Assembly: GCF_002836255.1 (NCBI RefSeq)
Contig: NZ_PJAU01000058.1
Span: 1-64,000 of the forward strand
Source: Colwellia sp. 75C3
GTDB lineage: Bacteria > Pseudomonadota > Gammaproteobacteria > Enterobacterales > Alteromonadaceae
DNA: 64,000 bases
Direction: 5' to 3'
The first letter of the stretch is position 1, and each line of letters opens with the position of its first letter. Positions 48,201 to 56,642 of the stretch are shown in pieces. The notes under the pieces are model-generated. The model saw nothing but the letters and a program-made list of their open reading frames with translations. It was not told the DNA's origin and searched no databases. Made by a program: the position numbers and the translations under genes.

Positions 48201-48630
48201 AGTTTTCTGTGCTTTGTTTTGAGTAGTTAAAAGTATGTCGATGGTGTGAATTTATTTCTCTTTCCGTTGAAACTATAAGGTTTTGTTCAAGAGAAATAAT
48301 AGATAAATCCTCGATGTTACTTGATGAATTTTTTGCATCAACGAGTATATTCAATATTGTATTTATGCTAATTTTTGAATCGATTTTTTGTACCTGTCGT
48401 ACCAATACTTTTAACTGTGTACTATTGGAAATTAGGTTTACCGATTCTTTTTTACTGCTTAATAACTGACGTATACGCTTATGTTGTAAAGTAGCTACAT
48501 CGTTAAGTTTTGCAATACTATTATCATGAAGTAACTTTTTACTTTCTGCTGATATAAAAAAATAGCTGAATAAAACAGGTAAAATTGACATTAAAACTAA
48601 TATTATTATCAGTAGTTTTTTTATTTTCAT
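45223..48630 (-). CDS. hybrid sensor histidine kinase with sensory, PAS and receiver domains
   Basis: The 1135-residue protein has a helix near residues 7-27 and an extracytoplasmic Cache-like sensor to about 285. A second helix (about 290-312), HAMP, and three or four PAS domains follow (GILHSDAEGNILDANSALLNMLGYSE, DLIAFIDTNYKYQMVNPTYCKYHG, VLTTDNTGVVLTFNPEAENIFGYKANEIVG). Next are HisKA with SHDFNNILG near 780, HATPase_c with NAMHAMPSGG and DNGCGMG, and a C-terminal receiver (LLIVDDENEIR, DMIVTDVVMPKMGG, the Asp is the phosphoacceptor). No response regulator gene is adjacent. The input signal is unknown. Confidence 0.92.
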   Translation of the reverse strand: MKIKKLLIIILVLMSILPVLFSYFFISAESKKLLHDNSIAKLNDVATLQHKRIRQLLSSKKESVNLISNSTQLKVLVRQVQKIDSKISINTILNILVDAKNSSSNIEDLSIISLEQNLIVSTEREINSHHRHTFNYSKQSTENLFNIQIFKGDDDRLIVGFLERLYINDKHIGYISVEFSSQELINIISDYTGLGRTGEVVLAGRNIEGNTMFLTPTRHNENSAFNIIIPKDKLDIPITFAMQGESSILKDYVDYRAVPVLAISRHIPEMSWGMIVKIDNNEVFEQLVHLQSFILQLGLLVITFAIVISIYLSRKISEPILALQRVVLGINEGNIKLRAQSSKLTEVNKLGDSFNEMFSSQLLAEVTLHDAIKQLTDTNGQLHAEAERFQRWKESNFIGILHSDAEGNILDANSALLNMLGYSEVELHNGDIDWQHLTPKEFLHLDMEAIEEAKEKGYWTPFEKEYLHRDGRRVPILIGGSLFKYDSQEFIVFIIDLTDRNKQLDVLEKYRRIIDDSTDLIAFIDTNYKYQMVNPTYCKYHGISKKEIKNHYISDILGEDIFIEKIKPLTERVLLGEIIKDTETINFKALGKKLLNVTYTPYKNDVGNIVGFIFRGEDITELEEHRQLIESTKVEQLQIINSMLEGVLTTDNTGVVLTFNPEAENIFGYKANEIVGKNVSLLIPHHHAVQHDSYLIGFLKGNESAMVGNRQGRDVLALHKQHHEFPIRVSIAELPSNQQSKARFIANFQDLTEVERQNEIINRSLRMESLGKVIGGISHDFNNILGIITGYCSLLLDAPTTELDNRYLSVISAASERGAKLTEKLLAFNKNQSADISLLSLNEVILMNKDMIVTLLTSQISLQLELDPKLRLTCADKGLLEDLLLNMSINAMHAMPSGGKLKIKTENVILSNDDKFDMSFQAGPHVKLTIEDNGCGMGKEVSSQIFEPFYTTKGNVGHGLGLSQCYGFVKSCNGVINVDSVINKGTVFSIYLPVTVEKKITKKSPATISDGNIKFDARNYTLLIVDDENEIRSLNSEILNNAGFKVFSFDNATQALALLSDEHIDMIVTDVVMPKMGGLEFIEKAKELVPSIKYLFVSGYLDEKDSTQAEKIKPLLNKPYRGSELISVIEALIQS

Positions 48631-48972
48631 ATTTTTTTTAAAGCCTGTAGAGTTGTTTTGATAAAAATAATTTAATCAGGGGTAATCAAAAATATTTTAT
48701 TAAGCTTTAAAATATCATGACTTAAATCTAGTTCAGATTAAGAAAAACAAAAAGTTATAACGTCATTTTATTTATTGATGTTTAGGTGCTGAGTTTCGAT
48801 GGGCATTGAAGTGACTTTGCTAAGTCTAGTGTGGTTTTACTTTCAAACATAGAATAACCCTTGTAGTTTTACGATAGTTAAACTTTACAAAGGTTATACC
48901 GTGGTACTTTTTATACTAATTGCTCGCTGTGAGCCGGAGAAGATCAGCAGCTATGAGGATAAATATGTCGGT
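48631..48972. other. 342-bp spacer between sensor kinase and LMW phosphatase
   Basis: AT-rich; it contains the promoter region of the leftward kinase at its left end and the tail of the phosphatase gene at its right. I see no RNA gene, terminator of quality, or repeat. Confidence 0.45.
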
Positions 48973-49452
48973 TTATATTTTTGCTAATAAACCTTCACTT
49001 GCCGCTTCAACTAAATCGAGTACATAATCAAAACCTTTGGCACCACCATAATAAGGATCTGGTACCTGGTCTTCTTCGTGTCCTGCGGCAAAATCTAACA
49101 TTAAGTGTATTTTTTCTTCCGTTGCGGGAGGCGCTACTTTTTTTAACTCTTCAATATTGTCATGGTCCATAGCTAAAATGAGGTCAAAGTCGTTAAAGTC
49201 CTGTAGCGTCACTTTACGTGCTTTAATGCCATCAAAAGAATATCCCCGTGCAACACCCGCTTTTTGAGCGCGGTGATCAGGTTTTTCTTTAGCATGAGCA
49301 CCCAAAGTACCCGCAGAATCAACTTTTAATGCTAGACCTTGTGCTGTCATTTTATGCCTAAAAACAGCTTCCGCACTAGGCGAACGACAGATATTACCCA
49401 TACAGACAAATAGTACAGACTTAATTCCCTTTACGTTTAAACTATTAGACAT
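48973..49452 (-). CDS. low molecular weight protein-tyrosine phosphatase
   Basis: The 159-residue protein has the active-site loop VLFVCMGNICRSPSAEA with C17 and R23 (CX5R), and the later DPYYGG supplying the general-acid Asp. LILAMDHDN and DLVEAASEGLL are typical. It removes phosphate from Tyr residues, often acting with a tyrosine kinase in polysaccharide export, but no such genes are nearby, so the role here is open. Confidence 0.94.
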   Translation of the reverse strand: MSNSLNVKGIKSVLFVCMGNICRSPSAEAVFRHKMTAQGLALKVDSAGTLGAHAKEKPDHRAQKAGVARGYSFDGIKARKVTLQDFNDFDLILAMDHDNIEELKKVAPPATEEKIHLMLDFAAGHEEDQVPDPYYGGAKGFDYVLDLVEAASEGLLAKI

Positions 49453-49655
49453 TGCTTGGTACCATTTTCGAATTGCATATTTATTAACATCATAACTTCA
49501 AAATGATTTGTATTTTAATGTTAAGACGTTTATTTTGATATTTTATTGTCTATTTTTTTCATCAACAAATAAAGAAAAATTTCACTGAAAGTGACATTCC
49601 GCTAATACTTATGTTTATTAGTTATGTCCAAACTGACTATGACAAAGAGATTTAC

Positions 49656-50123
49656 ATGACACCCGCAATTAATGCCGCTAAGAAAATTAACATTTTTTAT
49701 CACCTTCATGAGTACAGCCATGATGCAGCAAGTAAATCTTATGGTGATGAGGCAGCAAAAAAACTTGGTCTATCTACCGAGAGAGTTTTTAAAACTTTAA
49801 TAGTAAATATTGATAATAAAACGTTGGTGGTTGCTGTGCTTCCTGTGTCGGCAATGTTAAGTATGAAGTTAATCGCTAAAGTGTTCGCGGGTAAAAAAGC
49901 CTCGATGGCCGACAAAATGGCTGTTGAGCGTTCAACCGGTTATGTGTTGGGCGGGGTTAGCCCTCTAGGTCAAAAGAAAACCTTAAAAACAGTAATCGAT
50001 TCCTCAGCACAACAATTTGCAACTATGTTTGTCAGTGCTGGGAAAAGAGGTTTAGAAATTGAATTAAGCCCGCAAGATTTACAGCAAGCCACTCAAGCAA
50101 AGTTAGCTGACATTTGTCAGTAA
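49656..50123 (+). CDS. ybaK: Cys-tRNA(Pro) deacylase YbaK
   Basis: The 155-residue editing protein hydrolyses mischarged Cys-tRNA(Pro). It aligns well with E. coli YbaK: MTPAINAAKKINIFYHLHEYSHD, SYGDEAAKKLGL, VFKTLIVN, VAVLPVSAMLSMKLIAKVFAGKKASMAD, STGYVLGGVSPLGQKK. I chose the ATG at 49656, which gives the family N-terminus and has a ribosome site (aaagaga). The longer reading frame from 49611 adds 15 residues with no homology. Confidence 0.95.
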   Translation: MTPAINAAKKINIFYHLHEYSHDAASKSYGDEAAKKLGLSTERVFKTLIVNIDNKTLVVAVLPVSAMLSMKLIAKVFAGKKASMADKMAVERSTGYVLGGVSPLGQKKTLKTVIDSSAQQFATMFVSAGKRGLEIELSPQDLQQATQAKLADICQ

Positions 50124-50150
50124 CCTTTCAAATATAAAAAAGTCACAAAA

Positions 50151-50181
50151 AAGCGGTAGTGCTTTATGGCTACTACCGCTT
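50151..50181 (-). terminator. terminator of the M28 peptidase gene
   Basis: Perfect 10-bp arms aagcggtagt (50151-50160) and actaccgctt (50172-50181). On the minus strand it is followed by tttttt. On the plus strand there is little T, so it mainly serves the leftward peptidase gene. Confidence 0.8.
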
Positions 50182-50253
50182 AGTTTATGAAGTACATATA
50201 CTAATTCTTAAAAAATATATGCACTTCCATTAAAACAACACCTAACGCTATTC

Positions 50254-51912
50254 TTATCTTTTAAATTCAGACGTTTTACTCCACTGTGGCCAAACGTCTG
50301 AAGCAGATAATTCAACACCAATTTCGAAGAACAATTGCATGTCTTCAACAGCGCCTGTTAAGTCCCAATCTTCACTGTATTCATCACAAAGACCGTGATA
50401 ACACTTACCAAGAATTGGGTCTAACTTAGCACGTAAAGCAGCTGTAGCTTCATCTGCCGGTACAGCACCACCTTTTGCATATAACGCTGGAATACCTACG
50501 TTAGCAAAAGCAAAGTGATCAGAGCGGTAATAAATGCCTGCAGCAGGTCTTGGATCACCTGAAATATCACGGTTTTGCTTTAACGCAGCTTTAGTTAAAA
50601 AATCATCTAGCTCTGATTGGCCTAAACCATATACAGCAACATCTTTACTCTTACCGTTAACATTTAACGCATCCATATTAATGTTAGCAACTGTTTTGGC
50701 GGCTGGAATAACTGGGTTTGCTGCATAGAACTTAGAGCCAAGTAAGCCCTGCTCTTCTGCCGTTACGGCTAAAAAGGTAATTGAACGCTCAGGTGTATTA
50801 GGTAGTTTTGCAAATGCTTCAGCTACTTCGATTAAGGCAGCAGTACCGGTAGCATTATCACGGGCACCATTGTAAATTTGGTCGCCGGTTTTAGTTAAAT
50901 CAGTACCTAAGTGATCCCAATGCGCCGAGTATAAAATATGCTCATCCGCTTTTTTATGACCTGGTAACGTCGCAATAAAGTTATACGAGATTGATTTTTT
51001 GATTGTATTTTTAACGGTAATCGAAGCATCCAAATTACCCATATCAATGTTGAAACTGCCTTGTGAAGCACGTTCTTTCATTTTATCAAAATCTAGACCG
51101 GCTTTTTCAAACAACTCGTTTGCAACAGTACTGTTAATCCAACCTTCTACTGCAACTCTGTCTTTATTTAAATCATCACGTTGAAAACTAAACTGAGGAC
51201 CAGTCCAAGAGTTTTTAACTACCGACCAACCGTATGAAGCTGGTGCAGTTTCATGGATGATAATTGCCCCTTCAGCGCCTTGACGGCTCGCTTCTTCATA
51301 CTTATATGTCCAACGACCATAATAAGTCATGGCATTACCGGTAAATAACTCAGGGTCTTGTGTAGCAAAACCAGGATCATTAACTAAAATAACAACCGTT
51401 TTACCTTTAACATCAAGGCCTTTATAATCGTTCCAGTTATATTCTGGCGCGTTAACACCGTAACCAACAAAGACTAGCTCTGAATTTTTAAGCTGCTCTA
51501 ATTCACTAATTCGGGCACTACCCATTACCATATCGGTACCGTGCTGGTAGTTTTTTCCACCAATAGCCAATGTCATATCAGTTGACGCTTCAATTGATAC
51601 TAACGGTACTTCTTGTAAAAAACTGTCGCCATTACCTGGCTTAAAGCCAATTGCGGTAAACTGCTCAGTTAAGTAGTCAAGGGTAAGTTTTTCACCTTCA
51701 CTTGATGGCGCACGACCACCGAATTTATCAGAAGATAAGACTTTTGTGTGTTCGATTAATTGCGCCGTATTAATACTGTCATAACTTGCGCTAATATCTT
51801 GAGCACTATTCACTTGTGAGGAGTTGCCTTGTGAAGAGTCATCCGACGTTGCAGCAACACAACCGACTAACACTGTGGCTGAAAGAAGTGATAAACCAAT
51901 TTTTTTTATCAT
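50254..51912 (-). CDS. M28-family zinc aminopeptidase, exported lipoprotein
   Basis: The 552-residue protein begins MIKKIGLSLLSATVLVGC, a lipoprotein signal with lipobox LVGC. A PA domain insert (about 170-260) is followed by the di-zinc core: HWDHLGTD, GARDNATGTAALIEVAEAF, AVTAEEQGLLGSKFYA (catalytic Glu) and SDHFAFANVGIPALYAKGG. It removes N-terminal residues from peptides. It is probably anchored in the outer membrane facing the periplasm or outside and helps use protein as nutrient. Confidence 0.93.
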   Translation of the reverse strand: MIKKIGLSLLSATVLVGCVAATSDDSSQGNSSQVNSAQDISASYDSINTAQLIEHTKVLSSDKFGGRAPSSEGEKLTLDYLTEQFTAIGFKPGNGDSFLQEVPLVSIEASTDMTLAIGGKNYQHGTDMVMGSARISELEQLKNSELVFVGYGVNAPEYNWNDYKGLDVKGKTVVILVNDPGFATQDPELFTGNAMTYYGRWTYKYEEASRQGAEGAIIIHETAPASYGWSVVKNSWTGPQFSFQRDDLNKDRVAVEGWINSTVANELFEKAGLDFDKMKERASQGSFNIDMGNLDASITVKNTIKKSISYNFIATLPGHKKADEHILYSAHWDHLGTDLTKTGDQIYNGARDNATGTAALIEVAEAFAKLPNTPERSITFLAVTAEEQGLLGSKFYAANPVIPAAKTVANINMDALNVNGKSKDVAVYGLGQSELDDFLTKAALKQNRDISGDPRPAAGIYYRSDHFAFANVGIPALYAKGGAVPADEATAALRAKLDPILGKCYHGLCDEYSEDWDLTGAVEDMQLFFEIGVELSASDVWPQWSKTSEFKR

Positions 51913-52133
51913 AATTATTATACTTATACCGAGAAAAAGATGGTCGCAGTATAAATGGTCTCAAAACAACTAACCAGTATCTATATGTAAATCAACGCCA
52001 GCAAAGATAAGCGAACTGTCAGGGTCAGTTTCCACAGTGGGAAATAATCACCTAAGGTGAGATAGATTTTAAATGCGCACTAGTTTACAGTATCGAAATT
52101 GTTTACAACCCACACATTGCCTTTAAGAATATA

Positions 52134-52457
52134 ATGAAAGAAACCTTAAAAGAACTCTCTGAGATAGTAGCCCAAGCCAATGATATATTTTTTGAACGTC
52201 ATAAAAATGTAGATACTTTAATGGGCATTATGGATAAAACATTACGTAAGCAAGGCATGAACGCCGATGCGATAACAATAGACTGTATCGCCATCAATAA
52301 AAAAATAGTGCTGGTATTACATGATAGTAAACCTGATTTAGTCGACATTGCCCTAGGTGACAAAGCTGGGGACGTACACTCTTCATCAGAACATGTATTA
52401 AAAGACGTTAGCATTAGTCAAATAATAACGATGATGGAAGAGAACTTTCTTAATTGA
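52134..52457 (+). CDS. hypothetical protein, conserved-looking
   Basis: The 107-residue soluble protein has an N-terminal helix rich in Glu/Lys (ETLKELSEIVAQANDIFFERHKNVDTLM), a central strand pair (ITIDCIAINKKIVLVLHDSKPDLVDIALGDK), and a closing helix (VSISQIITMMEENFLN). Coding-like composition and an isolated, complete frame suggest a real gene. No family recognised. No evident ribosome site beyond a weak aagaa. Confidence 0.6.
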   Translation: MKETLKELSEIVAQANDIFFERHKNVDTLMGIMDKTLRKQGMNADAITIDCIAINKKIVLVLHDSKPDLVDIALGDKAGDVHSSSEHVLKDVSISQIITMMEENFLN

Positions 52458-52485
52458 GTTATGGAAAATTCAAACCAACGGATTT

Positions 52486-52749
52486 TTATACCATTATATC
52501 GTTAGCCGTTTTTATGTGAATATTGCCCCTAGGTAATGTAAATCTAGGTAAAACCATACCGCGCTTTAATAAGCCTTCAAGTTTTCCATCAATGAAAATA
52601 GCGAGACCTGAAAATACTAACGTTATTAATGGCACATAAACAATCGAACTAACAAAATCTCCTTTAATATAAATGTTTACAGCCATTGGTATACTTAGTA
52701 GTAACACGGTAATGATTCGATAAATCACCAAAATTTTTGAACTTAACAT
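52486..52749 (-). CDS. small membrane protein, unknown
   Basis: The 87-residue protein has two helices (about 7-27 and 32-53: LVIYRIITVLLLSIPMAVNIYI and VSSIVYVPLITLVFSGLAIFI), followed by a basic soluble tail (RGMVLPRFTLPRGNIH). It is convergent with the preceding gene, 29 bp apart. A ggatg stretch precedes the ATG. Function unknown. Confidence 0.55.
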   Translation of the reverse strand: MLSSKILVIYRIITVLLLSIPMAVNIYIKGDFVSSIVYVPLITLVFSGLAIFIDGKLEGLLKRGMVLPRFTLPRGNIHIKTANDIMV

Positions 52750-52899
52750 TATTCATCCTTGGGTTAGTCGATAATTTAGCTATTTATAACTGGATTTAGC
52801 GACATATTTGATAAAGCAATGTTAGTGGTATATAGAGTGTGTTACAAAAGGATAATATTCACTGTATAGATGAATTAAAATCACCTATATAGTGAAAAA

Positions 52900-53793
52900 C
52901 TAAATAACTTTCAAATTATCTAACTTCATTAACCAGTCAAGAAAACAGTGAATGTCATGACGATCTTGATCTTCTTCACGGTATACTGCATAGAGTGCTT
53001 GTTGAAAACTAGTACCTTGCTCGAACGGTAACACCAATAAATTACGTTCAATTAATGAATGTTCTATCGGCATTATCGCCAGTGCCAAACCAAGTCCTTG
53101 TTCTGCTGCTTGTAAAGAAGCATCGTAATTACTAAAGGTTAATTTATGCTGATATTGCATTTCAGGTAACTGCATGGCTTCCGCCCAAGTCCGCCAAACA
53201 TTGTCCATATTAGCGAGATCGATAAGTGGTACCTGACTGATTTGTTCAGGGGAAGTAAGTTTATGTTTTTTGGCAAAGTCTGCCGTACATACAGCGTGGG
53301 CAGTAAGGTCCAGTAATTTTTTAACCACGACACCTTGCCAATCCCCTTTTCCTACACGTAAAGCTAAATCACAGTCGTCATAACGCAAATCTGAAACATT
53401 CATCCCCGTTTCAATGCGAATATCAATATCTGGATGCTTCTGTTGAAAAAGGCTTAATTGCGGAATAATGACATTACTCGTCATGGTCGGAAAGGCTGAT
53501 ATTTTAAGTGAAGGTGACGAAAATTTATTACGAACAACCTTTGTACCTTGCTCAAGCTTGTCTATGCCTTGCTGAACATAATGTAAATATACTTTTCCAG
53601 CGGCATTTAATGCAACACCACGGCTTTTTCGTTGAAACAGCTCAAAACCTAAAAACGTTTCTAGCGCTTTAATTTGATGACTTACCGCCGAGGGTGTTAT
53701 AAATAATTCAGCCGCAGCTTGTTTAAAGTTTTCATGGCGCGCGGCGGCTTCAAAAATTCCAAAAAGGTGTAATGCTGGTAGTTTATTTGACAT
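52900..53793 (-). CDS. LysR-family regulator, GcvA-like
   Basis: The protein of about 297 residues has the GcvA-type opening MSNKLPALHLFGIFEAAARHENFKQAAAELFITPSAVSHQIKALE (winged HTH), and a substrate-binding half with DLALRVGKGDWQG, typical of the GcvA subgroup. I prefer the ATG at 53793, which fits the family start. An upstream ATG at 53826 would add 11 residues without homology. The target is unknown; divergent small membrane and flavin reductase genes lie to the right. Confidence 0.88.
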   Translation of the reverse strand: MSNKLPALHLFGIFEAAARHENFKQAAAELFITPSAVSHQIKALETFLGFELFQRKSRGVALNAAGKVYLHYVQQGIDKLEQGTKVVRNKFSSPSLKISAFPTMTSNVIIPQLSLFQQKHPDIDIRIETGMNVSDLRYDDCDLALRVGKGDWQGVVVKKLLDLTAHAVCTADFAKKHKLTSPEQISQVPLIDLANMDNVWRTWAEAMQLPEMQYQHKLTFSNYDASLQAAEQGLGLALAIMPIEHSLIERNLLVLPFEQGTSFQQALYAVYREEDQDRHDIHCFLDWLMKLDNLKVI

Positions 53794-54111
53794 ATTAATA
53801 TTTACTCGCTGTAACGATAACAACAATGATAAGTGATCAATTATAGAATTAATAGGTGAATTAAGTTAATCATTAATTCTATTAAAAAAGAATAATTAAT
53901 TACCATGAACTATGGCTTAACCAGCTGATTACGCGTTAACATACGCAGGGTGATTTTTAGATAAGTAATTTTAAAAGATTATCAGATGCCCTTGAGTCAT
54001 TACTTTATTGTGCAAAACAAAAAATAATGAGTGAGGCTTAAACTCTTCAACAATTTAAACCAAAATAATAAGCTGCTGACAGTAATATTATACCTATTCA
54101 GGAAATGAGTT

Positions 54112-54387
54112 ATGGAACCTATTTTAGCCTTTTTAATCGTCTTTTATTTAGTCGCTTTTACTTATGACAAAACTATTGATAATGCGATTAAAAACAATCA
54201 AGCATTAGCAGATAAATTAACAGAGTTTAAATTTTTTCATTCATTTCAATCACGACCTAAAGCACTTTCATCCGCGTTGACTTTCCAGTTTTTTGGTATC
54301 TCAACAGCTTTAAATATTGTTGGTAGCATATTTTCTTTGATGATGTATTTTGGTCTAGGCTTTGGTGCCTATTTACTCGTTCGATAG
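54112..54387 (+). CDS. small membrane protein, unknown
   Basis: The 91-residue protein has hydrophobic segments at the N-terminus (about 3-17, ILAFLIVFYLVAFTY) and the C-terminus (about 65-90, STALNIVGSIFSLMMYFGLGFGAYLLV), with a polar middle. A ribosome site (aggaaa) precedes the ATG. It lies in the same direction as the flavin reductase gene 59 bp downstream, but a link is unproven. Confidence 0.6.
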   Translation: MEPILAFLIVFYLVAFTYDKTIDNAIKNNQALADKLTEFKFFHSFQSRPKALSSALTFQFFGISTALNIVGSIFSLMMYFGLGFGAYLLVR

Positions 54388-54446
54388 AGCCTGCATCAAT
54401 TGTTAAGTAGTGTATACCCAATTTTTATATAGATAATGGATAACAG

Positions 54447-55049
54447 ATGAATTTTGATATTACAGAGCTTGGCGTTCAAGAAAAATATCGTTTATTAAAT
54501 GGCGGGGTAACCCCAAGACCTATCGCGTGGATTAGCACGCGTTCAAAAGAGGGGGTTGATAACCTTGCACCCTACTCCTTTTTTACCGTTGCCAGCTGTA
54601 ATCCTCCTGTACTTCTTTATACACAGGTAACACAACGCAGCGGCATTGATAAAGACACCTTACAAAACTTAACAGAAACCGGTGAATGTGTAGTTAATAT
54701 TGTTAATAGCCATTTGCTAGAAAGAATGAACGCTACCAGTGCCAGCATTCCCATTGATGAGAGTGAATTTGATCTCGCCGACGTTGAGCACAGCTCTAGC
54801 TCTGTTGTCAGTCCCTTGTCTGTTACTGAGTCACCCATTCGTTATGAGTGTACCTTAAGAGAAGTAATTTCTATCGGTGATTTACCTGCTGGAGGCACCA
54901 TTGTGCTTTTAGAGGTGAAATCAGTTTATGTAAGAGATGATCTTTACAGTGATAAAGGTATTAACCAAGAGCTAATTGATTCGGTAGGAAAAATGGGCGG
55001 CGACGGTTATAGCCCTACGAGAAACTATGTAGCACTTAATCGACCTTAG
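54447..55049 (+). CDS. flavin reductase-like domain protein (flavoredoxin family)
   Basis: The 200-residue protein has NGGVTPRPIAWISTRSKEGVDNLAPYSFFTVASCNPPVLLY, the FMN-binding start of the flavin reductase-like family, then GECVVNIVNSHLLERMN and GGTIVLLEVKSVYVRDDL. It binds FMN and probably reduces flavin or another acceptor with NAD(P)H. It is followed 60 bp later by a methyltransferase in the same direction. Confidence 0.9.
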   Translation: MNFDITELGVQEKYRLLNGGVTPRPIAWISTRSKEGVDNLAPYSFFTVASCNPPVLLYTQVTQRSGIDKDTLQNLTETGECVVNIVNSHLLERMNATSASIPIDESEFDLADVEHSSSSVVSPLSVTESPIRYECTLREVISIGDLPAGGTIVLLEVKSVYVRDDLYSDKGINQELIDSVGKMGGDGYSPTRNYVALNRP

Positions 55050-55109
55050 CAAACAAAGTCCATTGATTAGCCAATAGCCGATTAGTGACATTCAACTACT
55101 GGAGTTTAC

Positions 55110-55877
55110 ATGGATTATCTAAATATTAATAAAGACGCATGGGATAAGCGAGCAAAGCTTCATGTGGATTCAAAATTTTATGATGTAGAAGCTTTCAAAG
55201 CAGGAAAGTCTTCACTTAATATTGTTGAGCTTGAGCAAGTTGGCAATGTTACAGGAAAAAGCCTTTTACATCTGCAATGCCATTTTGGTCAAGATACGAT
55301 GTCATTGGCTAGACAAGGAGCAAGGGTTACAGGGGTTGATTTATCTACCGAAGCCATTGAGCAGGCAAATAAACTCAAATCAGCGTTAGGATTACAGGCA
55401 ACTTTCATTGCTAAAGATATTTATCAATTTGGTCAAGAAAGCACAGAAAAATTTGATATTGTCTTTACCTCTTACGGTGTGCTCTGCTGGCTGCCCGATC
55501 TGGATAAGTGGGCAAGAACAATCGCTAGTTCATTAGTAACTGGTGGAGAGTTTCACCTGGTCGAGTTTCATACTTTTAATGATTTACTCAGCGGTTACTC
55601 TTATTTCCCTCAGTCTGAGCCGGATATTGAAGATGAAGGGACCTACACAGAAAACTGTGATGGCACAAAATCAACAATGGTCACTTGGGCACATTCCCTT
55701 AGTGAAGTCATTACGGCCTTAATATCTGCCGGCTTGACTATCGAGCATTTTAAAGAATACCCATACAGCCCTTATAAGTGTTTTGAAGGTCTTGAGTATA
55801 TTCCCGAACTCGGCTATCAAATGTTACACAAGGGACAACAAGTTCCCCTACTTTACGCAATCAAAGCTCGAAAATAG
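55110..55877 (+). CDS. class I SAM-dependent methyltransferase
   Basis: The 255-residue protein has SAM-binding motif I as GKSLLHLQCHFGQDTMSLARQGARVTGVDLSTEAIEQANK. Motif II-like FDIVFTSYGVLCWLPDLDKWARTIASSLVTGGEFHLVEFHTF follows. The substrate is unknown. A ribosome site (ctggag) precedes the ATG. A weak hairpin at 55930-55958 (cttagaaa / tttctaag) follows. Confidence 0.9.
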   Translation: MDYLNINKDAWDKRAKLHVDSKFYDVEAFKAGKSSLNIVELEQVGNVTGKSLLHLQCHFGQDTMSLARQGARVTGVDLSTEAIEQANKLKSALGLQATFIAKDIYQFGQESTEKFDIVFTSYGVLCWLPDLDKWARTIASSLVTGGEFHLVEFHTFNDLLSGYSYFPQSEPDIEDEGTYTENCDGTKSTMVTWAHSLSEVITALISAGLTIEHFKEYPYSPYKCFEGLEYIPELGYQMLHKGQQVPLLYAIKARK

Positions 55878-56642
55878 CTTAACAACACTGTGTAACAGGC
55901 AACCACACCTTTGGAAATAAAAACAACTACTTAGAAATCTCTATAGAATTTTTCTAAGCATTATATTACGCAGATTACAGCGTTCTATTACACGATAACA
56001 TTGGTAGAGCTAATGGTTTTAACCGTTAATATGCAAATTATATTTACGCGATGAAGTATTTGACGAGAAACAATCATTGGAACTACGCCACTCTTAAGAT
56101 AATGACTATTCTTTATTTTCTATTACGCATAGTGATTAACGACTAAGTATTCCTCTTTATCATTGATATGTTAAATTCGCCTCAACTTATCTTAATTGAG
56201 GTGTTTTATCCCTCCCCCTATGATGACTAGTAGATCAAAATCATCTGCTAGTCTTTTAAAACAAGCTCAAATGTAACTAATCAGCGAAAAAACGAAAGGT
56301 CCCTTCTTTCTGTTCGACGGTTTTATTTAGTGCACGAATAAATAAACACCACTAAATTTCAGCCCTTGCAGACCAAACTAACTGAATCTCGCCTTGCTCT
56401 TGCCCCTATTTAGCGATAAACAATAACAACATAGAATATTGTATACTTTATACTCACAACAAGTTGTGATATAAAGTCTGTGTAACAAATTATTACAAAC
56501 GCCTAAAAATATAATAAAACATCAAATGGATGTATTGAGTTATCTGAAAATAGTTGTCTGCGCAACATTATCAGTCAAGGAGTCTTCACCTTTGTGAAGT
56601 ATTAAAAAACTCAAATCAATTGAAACAGGTCACAGCAATACT
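55878..56642. other. 765-bp spacer with terminator-like hairpins but no gene
   Basis: The longest stretch without a gene in the window. It holds a weak hairpin at 55930-55958, two terminator-like hairpins at 56180-56201 and 56225-56257, and the presumed promoter of the collagenase to the right. I see no protein-coding frame of note. A small RNA ending at 56257 is possible. Confidence 0.55.
56180..56257 (+). terminator. two consecutive hairpins, the second with a T tract
   Basis: Hairpin 1: cctcaa / ttgagg (56180-56185, 56196-56201), then gtgtttt. Hairpin 2: gactagtagat / atctgctagtc (56225-56235, 56243-56253) with one G-U pair, then tttt. The methyltransferase gene ends over 300 bp upstream, beyond another hairpin, so the transcript they stop is not obvious. 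Confidence 0.5.

Noticed and set aside
49611-49655. Longer N-terminus of YbaK from an ATG at 49611
   Set aside because: The extra 15 residues do not match the family, and the ATG at 49656 gives the conserved MTPA start with a ribosome site.
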